This document shows, one piece after another, positions 1-10,554 of a stretch of 64,000 bases of DNA. Within the stretch, counting starts at the first letter, position 1; every line of letters begins with the position of its first letter. This DNA is from Inonotus obliquus (Eukaryota > Basidiomycota > Agaricomycetes > Hymenochaetales > Hymenochaetaceae). The notes beneath the pieces were generated by a model. That model searched no databases and was not told where the DNA came from. It saw only the letters and a list, made by a program, of their open reading frames with translations. The translations under genes and the position numbers were made by a program. The DNA lies in the NCBI GenBank assembly GCA_032164295.1, contig JAJHTX010000002.1, positions 1,922,001 to 1,986,000 on the forward strand. Direction: 5' to 3'.

Positions 1-1192
1 GACCGAGGATGACTTGCCTGTGGTACACACTGAATTGAATCCGCTTGGCCTATTGGGACGCCATGGAAGTTAATGTGTTCTCTGCAGGAATAGATGAGCC
101 TAAGTATATGACATTGAGTATTGGCTCGAGGAAGTCGCGGGGTGGGGGTTGCACATATGAGTCGCGGAGACCTCCGTCACGTACCCGTAAGCATACTCGA
201 TCGATACTTGATGTTAAACAAAGTTCAACGGCGATCCACGTGAGAAATGACTTTCCCATTTCGGGTAACTACCAAAGTTTAACAGAATAGAGTTTGCTGA
301 ATGCTGGAAAAATTAAATTTCTTTTTTTGCCGATTCGTTCTACCGTTTCCCACGAGAACATCAATCGACTTGCAGTCATTCGGGTGACTGCTACGCGCTA
401 TTACGCTCAAAGATTACCCAGATTCTGCTATCGATCCGACGAAGGTCTGAAATGGTACTCATGTTGCGCTTATTATGCCGGAAAACACACGACGACGCAC
501 GTTGCTGTGTGAAGACGAACACACCAGGGGACTCGCTTCCGCGATATCGTGAGGCCTGAGAAGGGTGAACGCTTCGCGAACCGTGATGTGTTGCAAGGGA
601 AGACAGGACGCAATGTCGGAGCTTCAAGTCGAAGAACGGACACCGGTCCTCCCTACGTGGCAACAGCAAAACAAAGGTAGAGGTGACATCACGTATGAGA
701 AGCCTCTGGAGTCCGCAGCTGCCGTGGGCGGTATGGAGCAGGCAGGAACCGGAAGCGCTGAATGATGTTATGATGAATACAGAGGAGAGGGTGGGTCTGG
801 TGATACGATGGATCTGGCCCTACGGTCTTCGCGAAGGACATATAATGCTACTGGTCATCTGCGTCCATTCAGATCTCACATCAGCTTGGCGGCGGTACAG
901 CAATGAGCACAGTTCAAGACATAACGAACGACGTATTATCCCATGCTCCCGACGAAAGGCGGTCGTCGCGTCGTCGCGGCTGGTATTACGTCGGTCCTCG
1001 GGAAATGAGCCGCCCGGAGGTTGGGAAGGAAAACAGTCTAGACGCAACTATGTCACCAGGGATCCGGTCATCGCCGGGCTCGTCACATCACATGACTTGG
1101 AGTTGCCCGATATAGGTTTCCGAGGTGAATGTTAGGCCGGATTGACGGAATCTAGAAAGTACTAAAAGGCAGCAGCAATATCACAGCCATGA
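1..1192. other. Left-edge region without a supportable gene
   Basis: Several short open frames occur here on both strands (the longest 150 codons at 683-1135), but none has recognisable domains, none links to neighbouring frames through convincing splice sites, and the overlapping frames are equally open. The last part probably holds the promoter and 5' leader of the carboxylesterase gene that follows. Confidence 0.5.
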
Positions 1193-4130
1193 ATGGTTCC
1201 ATCCTCCATCCTCCCTCTCCGTAACGAAGCCAATTTTCAATCCCCCCTCTATTCCATGGCCATCGCTCCCCCAGACTTGGAGTCAGACTCGGGCGACAGC
1301 GCGCCAAGCCCAGGCTTTTCAGATCCAGACATCCTCGATACCGACACCGATCCCGATTCTAGTCCTCACCCGTCTCCTTCAACTTCAAAACCTGCCACAT
1401 CAATGCAGGAAGAACGTGTCTCCCTCGCTCACCCAACTCTGCGGACTGAGTTTGTTGGCGTCCGCCACAAGGCCTCTGAACATGCCGCTGAAGTGCATCA
1501 GTTTCGTGGCATTAAATATGCTAGTGTACCTATGCGTTTCCGCAAGTCTGTCATGCATGAGACTTTCCCCGCCAAAAGTGAAGCTGTCAAGAATGGGTGA
1601 GTCTCTTTTGTGCCATTTCTTTCGCTGAGTTACTTATTTGCATCAATTACAGACCCATTTGTCCGCAGATTCGCAATACGCGGCTTGAAACACGTCTGTA
1701 TGGTCTTCCTCGCGAGATAGTACCCGAGAGAGAATCGTTGGAAGAGAACGAATTCGAATGCCTCAATCTTACAGTTACTGCCCCTGCTCCATCCGACCGA
1801 ACTGAGGACGAGTCACTTCCTGTCATGGTTTGGATACACGGAGGCGGAAACGTCACTGGTTGCGCTACTGACTGGATATGGGATGCTGGTGCTCTCGTGC
1901 GCAGGAGCATTGATATCAAGAAGCCTGTCATCATTGTCTCCGTCAAGTGCGTATTAATTTATTAATATCATGTTTCAAAATTACTTCATGATCTTGTTCC
2001 TATTTCCCTACCTAACACTAACCACCATTCCAAATCACTTCCTCCACGGTGCTACCCGGTTACTCATATTTGAAGTACTACCTGCACCGAGGTCTTTGTT
2101 CTTCTTATTCACATTCCCCACTTCCTTGTTCAGTATCCGACTTTCCCCGCTTCTCCTGTTTGATGACTGGAATTTGATGACTTACGCATTTCCTTGAATT
2201 TTGGACAACAGCTTCCGACTCGGTTTATTCGGATTTGCTGCCAGCGAGCTCTTAAGGGAGGACAATGCATCCGCTGGTGAAGATGGTGTTGGAAATTATG
2301 GTGAGTATCATCCTCGTCTGAGATGAAGTCACGACATATGTAATCAACCCGTGTATTGACATGCTAATGAATTGCCTTACAGGGCTCCACGACCAGCGTA
2401 TGGCTTTGCAATGGATTCGGAAATACATATCGGGCTTCGGAGGTGATCCGTTCAGTGTAACTCTATTCGGTTCATCTTGGGGTGCGGCGGATATACATGC
2501 ACACCTTCTCTCATCAGCTAACCAAGCCGATGTTTTTGCGCCCCCGGATCACGAAGGACCCCTCTTTCACCGTGCCATTCTACAGTCCGGAGCACTCGTA
2601 CCGTCTTCCTCAGTGGTTCAGGACGTCGGATCAGCAGGCCATCATCTTGGACGTGTCATGTCGGCACTGCACGCGACTACTATCGAGCAACTGCGGGCAG
2701 TACCGGCATCAAAGCTCGTCGCCGCGCAAGGAGAACGGGTTCGCCCAGTAGATGATGGAGTCTTCTTACGTCCGGACTGGCGCACGCTTGCATTTCCGTA
2801 TTCCATTTCTCCAGAAACGCCTCGAAGTTGGCGCCAGGATGTTATTATTGGTGACGTCGCATGCGAAAGTGTTCTATGGGCAGCTCCGGCCCGATTGTGG
2901 GCAGCAGATGCTGTTGCTCGACGCGCCAAAGCAATCGTTCAAAGTGTTCGAAGAGCGGATGCGTTGATGCGTGCATATGACATCGTCGATGGCTCGCCGA
3001 CACGGGAGACTGCATCGCTCCATTCCTCGGCTTTTGATGATGATGATACTTCGACGAGCGGCAGCGAGGAGACGGAGGATGAACTTGCAGAGCGGGTTAT
3101 GGACCTTATGAATGATGTCGCGTTCGCGTGGCCCGTTGATGTTGCCGCTCGCTGTGCTGCTGACTCCGCCTTTATTCTCGAGGAATCCGCTCAGCATGCG
3201 CAACCGCATGTTAGCGCTGACGGTTATTTAAGTGCTAGTGATGGGTATTTATCTACAATTTCAGAGGGTTCTGAATACTCTGAGTCGTTCGCGCCTTCCC
3301 CCTCCCCCTCTCCCAAACCTCCTACACCGAAACGATATGCGAACGCTCCATACGTTTATCGATACGTCTTTGATCAGCCATCTCCTTACACGAACACACC
3401 ACATCACGGTGTTGACCTTCTTTTCCTCTTTGGGAACGTGCCCTTCCCGGAAGACCCAGAGTTCACGCCGGACGAGAACGCGGAGGTGAACTGGATACAT
3501 ACAAAGGTACGCGAGGAGATGCAAGGACGCTGGCTTGCCTTTGCACGAGGAGAGCAACCGTGGGATGCTCCGCTCACGCCTCAGCAGCCAGCCGGCGTTG
3601 CGAGTATGAGCGATCGCGGTATTTTTGCGACTCCAATGCTTGCACCCGTGTCGAGTTTTGCTGGCGGGCTTGCCGCATCGAATCCGAGTAGTCCTATCTC
3701 TAGTCGTGCTTCGAGTTTCTCCAGTGCGTTCGGGAACGCGAATCCGTTTGCACTTACGCATCTCCAACAACAACAACATCAACACCATGGCCAACATCAT
3801 CTTCAGCATCATGTTAACGAGCACCAACATCATGGACATCATCACCATCATCACCACCACGGTGGAAGTCCATTGGGTACGGCGGCGCAACTGTATGGTT
3901 CCGCGCAGCCAGGACAGCCTATTTCCATTAGTGAGGCGGACAGGGTGTTCGTGTTTGGGCCTGACGGGGAGACTGGTACGAGATCCGCAACTATTTTCGC
4001 GGGTCGCAGGCGCGTGCACGCGTGGCGCTCGGCTCTCGCTCCTCTCGGACTGGCAATGGCGCAAAAGGTTGGTCTTGAATTAGGGAATGGACCACCTGTC
4101 CACTGTTCGCCAAGAATAGGAACGACATAA
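1193..4130 (+). CDS. Type-B carboxylesterase/lipase family protein with His-rich tract
   Basis: This is an alpha/beta-hydrolase of the carboxylesterase type-B family, which hydrolyses carboxylic esters. Four exons join in frame: 1193-1596, 1653-1946, 2212-2300 and 2383-4130, all with GT-AG introns, giving about 844 residues. The oxyanion-hole motif HGGG lies near residue 197. The segment RLGLFGF is followed by [12 protein letters not shown]. The nucleophile elbow is GSSWG with Ser near 294; most relatives have GESAG. A candidate catalytic His is near 604 in [11 protein letters not shown]. No signal peptide is seen, so an intracellular enzyme is likely. The N-terminus is acidic and Ser/Pro-rich. 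The C-terminal part has long Ser/Pro inserts and a Gln/His-rich run, making the protein longer than the usual 500-600 residues. The start could also be the in-frame ATG at 1256. The family is sure; the substrate is unknown. Confidence 0.88.
3763..3860 (+). repeat. CAA/CAT-CAC trinucleotide tract coding Gln/His-rich run
   Basis: Imperfect CAA, CAT and CAC triplets inside the last exon of the carboxylesterase encode a run of Gln then His, ending in eight consecutive His codons. Mixed synonymous His codons (CAT and CAC) show that it is not a pure, freshly slipped microsatellite. Confidence 0.85.
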
Positions 4131-5496
4131 AGCAGCGGTACTCATCGCTCTTTGTGCCACCATCTGTATGGCGATCGATAGATGCCTGTCTATCTATCTC
4201 GAGGATTTCGAGCCTGCGCGTTTCTACCCTCCCCTCACACCAAGTTGTTGCGGTGATCCCGCAACACCCCAAAAGCCAGATACGTTAAACACTCCATCTC
4301 CCCAACACTCTGTCCACAATTCAAAACGCGGTTCTTGTCTTCCACCTGCATGTTTTGTCTCCTTTATTTGTTTTGGTCTGTCGTCTCCAACAGTCCAGCC
4401 GCATGCTTTTCAACGACTCGGACTAAGCTCATTCCCACTTTCCAGGTGGAATGTGGGATTGACATCTTTCCACCATCATCACCGAACTCTTGTTAACATG
4501 GCATCTTCGAACGTATCCCGCCAACTCGATCATTGACCATTATGAAGTGTATATTATATGTATTCATCGCTACACATCTCGCGCTCCGCCATTGTTATAC
4601 AAGAGACCCTGGGCGCCTTTTCTCATTTTTTATCTCGTTTGCTCTTGGCTTTTGCAGCTCTCGGCTGCTGTTGTATTACGATTCGCACACGCACACATTA
4701 CTGCTTAATGGTCCCTTCATCCAATCCATCCCATGTATATTAGTGGTATTGTATTCCTCTATCTTTCTTGGACAACGCGATGTAAAAGGGATGTAATTTG
4801 ACGGATTTCCTTCTACATATGTACGATTCCAGAAATATTTAACTTCTCAGATTGAAAGGTCAATACTCTCTGGAATCCGAAGAAGTTGATTCGTTCGTCT
4901 TATGTCCTTTTCCGCGATGAGTGTCTTTAATTCATCCCCTGATCTCGTTTTCTTTCATACCATACCCTCCTTGCTTTCATTTGCTCCTGATATTGCGTTC
5001 TTTGCACATCGTACATATGCATATCTTGTCCATGAGAATCGATACTATACTACATAATATCACTTTGTGGCACACTGAAGCAATCGTCTGATCTGATGAA
5101 GCAATGTTGAAATATTTCCATTTTCTTACACGTCATCCGCCACCCGCCACAGATGAAAACAGATGAAATGTCCTTGACTGTGAAGCAAACTTGCTCCTTG
5201 GGTTCATCCCAATTGATGTGACAGACGTACGCAAGGAGGCTGGTTACTTCCCAAGAGTTGCTCGAATGGCGTTGGAATTCGCTGGATGAGAAAGGCAGTA
5301 CGTATGGAGCGCCTACAATACTTCTAGAATACGATCCAGCGTAGTGAATATATACTAAATTCTAGATAAAATCTATCGTTGAGGATTTCTATCATAATTA
5401 TTATCTACGTAGAGACCCGCTCTCACTCTAGACTCTGGCCAATCCTACCCCTCACTTCCCTGCCATTCGCATCCCCAACAATAGACAGACTATAAT
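4131..5496. other. Intergenic region between convergent genes
   Basis: This lies between the stop codons of the carboxylesterase (+) and the acid phosphatase (-). It is T- and CT-rich, contains only short open frames without domain signal, and presumably holds both 3' UTRs and terminators. No RNA gene was recognised. Confidence 0.5.
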
Positions 5497-7815
5497 CTAT
5501 ACCGAAGACGTGGACCGTGCAATACAAGCACTTTTCCAATCCTCCGGAACAAGAGCGCGAACTCGTTCCTGAAATGCGGCAAGCGTACAAAATTCAGGAT
5601 GACCATCCAAGTGTCTACCCTTTTCTGCGCAAAAGGGGAGTAACATGTTTTGGTTCTGATATCGCACACGGACAACTTTTTTCCATGGCGAACAAAAGGG
5701 GGATCAAGTCGCAAAGTAAGAACGACATAACTAAAGATATGAGCGTAGATTGAAGGGTACGTACAATGTTCGGAGGGTTTCAGGGATTTCTTAAATGGTG
5801 ATAGAGTAGCGAGAACGGTTTGGAGGTATGTCTTGTTGCTCTCGGAAGGAGATATCTTTCGAAAGAGCTCGACCGTAACAGATGACGTAAACGCTGGCCA
5901 CCTAGACTCGATCACTGATTATGGTCCCATCATAAAAGAGAAGAGAAACACACTTTTCATCAAAAACGTCGAGAGTCGAAAGCATAGCTGCAAGTGCCGT
6001 ATCATGTGTACTATGAACCAAGATCTTGGGTGGTGGTGTTTGATCACTAGATGATGTTTTCCTGTCCGTGGTTTGTGAAGATGTTGGATGAGATGCCTTG
6101 AGCGTCATTTTTCGTACGAGATCATCAAGAAGACGACCCATTCCAAGTCTTCGAACTTCATCCGTTTTATCTGATGAACGGTCAATATTAGAAGTATTCG
6201 TATGAGTTCGTGTGGAATCCTCACACCCTATTCCCAGCAAGATTAGCGGTGTTTGTACAGTCCACAGATGATATTGACTGACCTGCGAACCATTCAGTAA
6301 CAACCGCCTTTTCCTAAATAAGAGTGTCGAATAAAGGGTAAACAGGCGAGAAAACTGATCAACGAAGCCTCACAATCAAGTCCATCGTCTGTTTATCTTC
6401 AAATTCCGGAGGGACTTTGATTCGGTTGGCTTTGCTTGCCTTGATCTGAAACGCTGACCTTCAGCAGGGAAGAATTACTTGATACGCCGTGATAGCATAC
6501 CGTATCCAAAATACCAGACGCTCGGGGTTGACCGTCCTATGAGAAAAATGAATATCGCGTGCAGTATCGAGCCTAGTAGACTTACAATACGGATAGGCCT
6601 TCCGCCGATATATTTGGATAATTTCTCGTCTAATGGTTCAAGGGTATGGTTATAGGCAGAAGCCGCGGCTAATCACCTTCGTTAGTGGCGACAGGTTTTC
6701 ATAACTACGAGCACACCTTTCGAGAAACTTATTAGTAGTTGTTCTAGGCGAGGGCATGAAAATGAGTTTGGTATGATGTTCTCATCTACACCATTCCTGT
6801 ACCACGTTCCTGCGGTGAGCTTAACTGCTCGGTGTCAACTGAGATGGGGTCTCACCTTACACGCGTCTGTAGATTGACACCATGCGCGATTTTAGACCGG
6901 GGGTACAGGCCATGCATAATTTGCTGTAACGACTCAATGGTTCGAGGGACATTGGTGGATCTAAAGAAGCCTTCAGAACTGTCTTTGTGGATGCATCCTT
7001 CAATGAAAAGTGCTCACCGAAAATAGCCGTCGTTAGTATCATAAAGCGTATCTGGGAGAAAACCAAGTCTTGCTATGCTTCAAAATGGGCAGAGATCGTA
7101 TTTATAGAATCCTCACTTCTCGACGTATAGCTTTCGCAGAGCACGTCCATAATTATACGTCGTCTAAGTAGTTCAATGTCAATTTGGTAATTCAGCCGCC
7201 GAGTAGCATAGTTCTTACCATCCTTCCGATATCCGTAAGCTCGCCAAGTAGACTGTTTGAATAGATTAGTGAAGGTTACAAAGGAACCAGCTATCAGAGG
7301 TCCTACCACTCTCCATCGATCACACTTCCGTCTGCATTCTCTACGGTCCTCTTGATCGACAGTAAGTCTATACCATCCGAAGATCGTGGCGAATCCAATA
7401 CAGCGTCTCCGAATGTCACAACAGCTGCGTGAAACTGGCGCGCGGTCCTACAGAGTGTCCAATGAGCCGGAATGGATGCGGGTGGATCTGACATTCGCAC
7501 TCTGACGGGCGTCCGTTCACCTTCGGTTCAGATATCATTCAAGACGGACTCAGACAAGAAGCACAACTGTACATGAAACTCCGTACCGTGGCGAATATAT
7601 AGGTGTACTTGTTCCAAGGATAGTTCTGAAGGGGCGATAGGATACTTCCTGACATCTAGATACCCCCGTGGGGCATAAAGACTATCGCCAGGAGGTGACT
7701 GAGAGGATGCCATTTCGCTTGAGAGGTGTAGGTCCCAGCTCTCGGTTGCGACACTCAGGGAGTATACTAGAAGAATCAGATGAACGAGAGTATATAAGGT
7801 CGTTAAGAATTTCAT
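5497..7815 (-). CDS. Histidine acid phosphatase (branch 2 histidine phosphatase)
   Basis: This secreted or lumenal phosphomonoesterase uses a phosphohistidine intermediate. The start at 7815 gives a hydrophobic signal peptide (MKFLTTLYTLVHLILL). The catalytic RHGERTP motif is split by an intron of about 70 bp: RHG lies near 7590 and GERTPVRVRM follows near 7530. Downstream exons give GELTDIGRM, YNYGRALRKLYVEKLGF, DGYFRSTNVPRTIESLQ, and IIPNSFSCPRLEQLL. The proton-donor HD sits in VHSTHDTAL near 6000. The C-terminal exon contains PEFCTLAAFQERV and ends at a TAG at 5497-5499. More than ten short GT-AG introns are needed. The order of motifs matches the fungal lysosomal/lysophosphatidic-acid phosphatase-like group rather than phytases; substrate preference is inference. 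It is divergently arranged with the DUF155 gene at 8038. Confidence 0.85.
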
Positions 7816-8037
7816 AAAGCGCGCCCCGCGTTGTGCTCGCCGCTGATGTTTTAGCTAGACGGATTTGGTCCCCAAGCATAGGTAACGCGCGCACGGGCGG
7901 GACACGGCACGCGGTCGCGTCTGAGCCAAAGATGGGTTCCGGATTTGGTGCTGTACTCCCACGACTATTGCTGATTCGCGTCATTACAATAATATTCGTT
8001 TGGTGCTATACCTGTTGGGTTGTTGACCGCCTACGCC
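7816..8037. promoter_or_regulatory. Shared 222-bp divergent promoter region
   Basis: The start codons of the acid phosphatase (-) and the RMND1-like gene (+) are only 222 bp apart and face away from each other, so this stretch must hold both core promoters and both 5' leaders. No clear TATA box was seen. Confidence 0.55.
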
Positions 8038-10092
8038 ATGACTGTTGAGCCACCAAATGGAAATCGCCTGCCTGTCGCCAATGGTAAAGCGCCGGTATCT
8101 GCGTCTGAGCCAAAACCGCGCGGTGCGAACAGGTCGACCAAGGTAGCGGGCAAGCTCCAGGTTCTTCCAGAGCAACCGGATGTCCCGACGCAATCCCAGA
8201 TCTTACCTGACCCTCCAAAGCATAGACCGCCTCAAACGCCCAGAGAGCCTGTTGTCAAAGAACCGTCGAGTGGAAGCACGGCGGAAAGCGATGAGGATGC
8301 TGATGATGAGGAAGAAGAGTTAGAGGAACAGGATGCCGAAGCACGCCTCCTCCCAGTTGACCCTTTAGCTCGCGTATCTGACATGCTTCAATCCAGGTGT
8401 ACAACCAAATCGCTCAGATTCCCGAAGGAACAGCCCGCCGGGATGCATTGCGCCTCACGAAGAAGAAAGCAAAATCTCTGCCGCGTGTAACTGCCTATGC
8501 CACAGCATCGTATGTTGAATAACTGCTCCTTGCTGCTCAGTTTACTTATGATAGAATAGGTCATATCGCATGCCGGATCTTATGAAATTCCTTCAGGCAA
8601 GGAGGAATGCTTACAACACAAATCCCCGTTTCATCGACGACGTACTTTATACGACCTATTCGTATAATTTCGCAAGCACGGGTCCGATATCAACTGCCCA
8701 CGCGCAACCCTCGCAATTAGAACAGTTCAGCATTCCCAAAGTTGGCGATCTACTTAACATTCCGGATATACGAATACAGAGCGAGGATTCAAGGACTGAC
8801 GTTACCCATCAGAATAAGGAAAGGAAAAGTCGAAAATTCGATGCTGGCGGGGGCCAGTATGCTGAGATCTTCTTATTTGAGTACGGGACTGTTGTAGTAT
8901 GGGGCATGACTGAAGCAGAAGAGAAGCGTTTTCTCTCGTCAATGTGCGTACTGCAAGAGGCTGATTTGTTCCAGCTGACTCCGTGGTTAGAAAACGATTT
9001 GAGATTGAGAGGCTCGGTAAGTACATAATCCTCACTTCTTTGTGTTTTCTTTTGTGCTAACAGGGGCCGTTCAGCACCGGAAGATGTAGAAATGGAGGAT
9101 CTAAATTACTACTACGCCAATTACAGCAGGTAAGCCTCACATGCAGACGACTCCCTTCAGATGCCTATTGAGACTCTTCAGAATATTCAACGACGTCATT
9201 ACACTGCGCAGGGGTTCGGGATTCATGTGGGTCTATCTGATCATTTAATCTTGACTTGCCACTAATCGCCCTATTTGATCAAATGAAAGGACGAAGCTTG
9301 CGTTGTCCCATGCGCTTGCACAATCGGTTAAAATATCCATGGTATCTACGGAATCACTGCTTTCTTGGCCATGTTCTAATGTCGTCATCAGTTCGAGATG
9401 CTCATTTCGTCCAATATAGAGCATACAAAAGACGTCCCCGAGATAATCAGCGAAACAGGGAAAGTTGGCATGCCTCATAAAGGTTAGGTCATTCTACGCT
9501 GTCCATTATTGTTCGAGTCTCAGATTGTCTTCAACAGAAATCATGCAGCAGATCGGGGAACTGTTTCTGTTGCGCATGAATATTAACCTCGTTGGCTCTG
9601 TTCTAGATGTTCCCGTGAGTTTCCCTTTCTGTACATTGAAAGGTAAACGTTGTTGATATATCTGTGCAGGAGGTGTTTTGGGTGCGCTTCCATGTCTTGT
9701 CGAGACATCCAGATAAGAAACGCTGACGCTGGTATGGAACAGAGTTATCCAGATTTGCAGCCACTATACGAAGCTGCACGTACTTACCTCGAGATTACAC
9801 AGCGCATTAACCTACTGAACACTCGCGTGGAGGTGAATTCAGAATAATATCCAGCGATAAAGAGAACCATGTTTACTTACGTTAGCTTCCTTCATCCAGG
9901 TTCTCCAAGACATGCTGGAGTTACTTAAAGAATCGGTGACAAGCAAACATTCTGAGCGTCTTGAACAGATTGTCATTGCACTCATTGGCGTAGAAATTGG
10001 TGAGGTTTATTCGATTTCTGGCTAATAGACTGGCAACTGACCGACGTCTAGTCTTGGGTATTATCACAATCATCGTAGATTTATTTTCATAA
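8038..10092 (+). CDS. RMND1/RMD1-type DUF155 family protein
   Basis: This DUF155 protein is related to mitochondrial RMND1 and yeast Rmd1/Rmd8. Family members are membrane-anchored and RMND1 supports mitochondrial translation; the role here is inferred. The N-terminus is Pro-rich and then strongly acidic. The DUF155 core is assembled from several exons: RVTAYATASSYRM, the segment FEYGTVVVWGMTEAEEKRFL, EDLNYYYANYSRIFNDVITL, and the alpha-helical part KEIMQQIGELFLLRMNINL, then EVFWSYPDLQPLYEAARTYL. A hydrophobic helix (IVIALIGVEIVLGIITIIV) lies just before the C-terminus, the usual membrane anchor of the family. The first ATG at 8038 is used because the upstream frame has no ATG. The junction between the acidic exon and the core needs an unusually short intron, 8356-8396 (41 nt, weak donor), the least certain part of the model. 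Confidence 0.85.
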
Positions 10093-10554
10093 TCCTCACG
10101 TTCAATTATGCATCACCAATGTGCATCCAGCCTTTCCATGTGGGACCCTTGCAATTGTAAAATAATAGTACACGTTTACGACATGACCATCTTCATCCTG
10201 GTGCCGTAGGTTTAATGAAACACATCACGACATGCCTTGATGTAATCATGGATTCCTGTGCCCGCAGATAGTCCGTTATCAAACGCCCCCCTCCGATATT
10301 CAATGAAACCCAGTAAATCGAATGGAAGCAAGGCAAGTTGTTGGCACTATGTATCTAGTGGCGATCTGTCCAGTTGACACGGCCAGTACGGGAACTGTGT
10401 GGAAGAAATGGTACAAGCCAATCACAACATCTTACGTAATACCTATGAAAATAAATAAATGTGGGAGTCTGTTTTTGGGTCATATGAGCTTGTACTGCAG
10501 CACATAAAATGTCCCAAACCACTTACCCGGTTCTCCAATATTCATTATCAAGCG
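10093..10554. other. Intergenic region
   Basis: This is the gap between the DUF155 gene and the acyl-CoA synthetase gene. It holds no supportable gene. The open frame of the next gene extends upstream of 10555, but it carries no targeting-peptide-like residues until the chosen ATG. Confidence 0.45.

Noticed and set aside
683..1135. 150-codon open frame at the left edge
   Set aside because: An opposite-strand frame overlaps it, composition is not protein-like, and it has no domain or splice partner.
3261..4064. 267-codon minus-strand frame rich in Met/Arg
   Set aside because: It is the antisense shadow of the carboxylesterase His/Gln and Ser/Pro tracts; the sense strand has clear family motifs.
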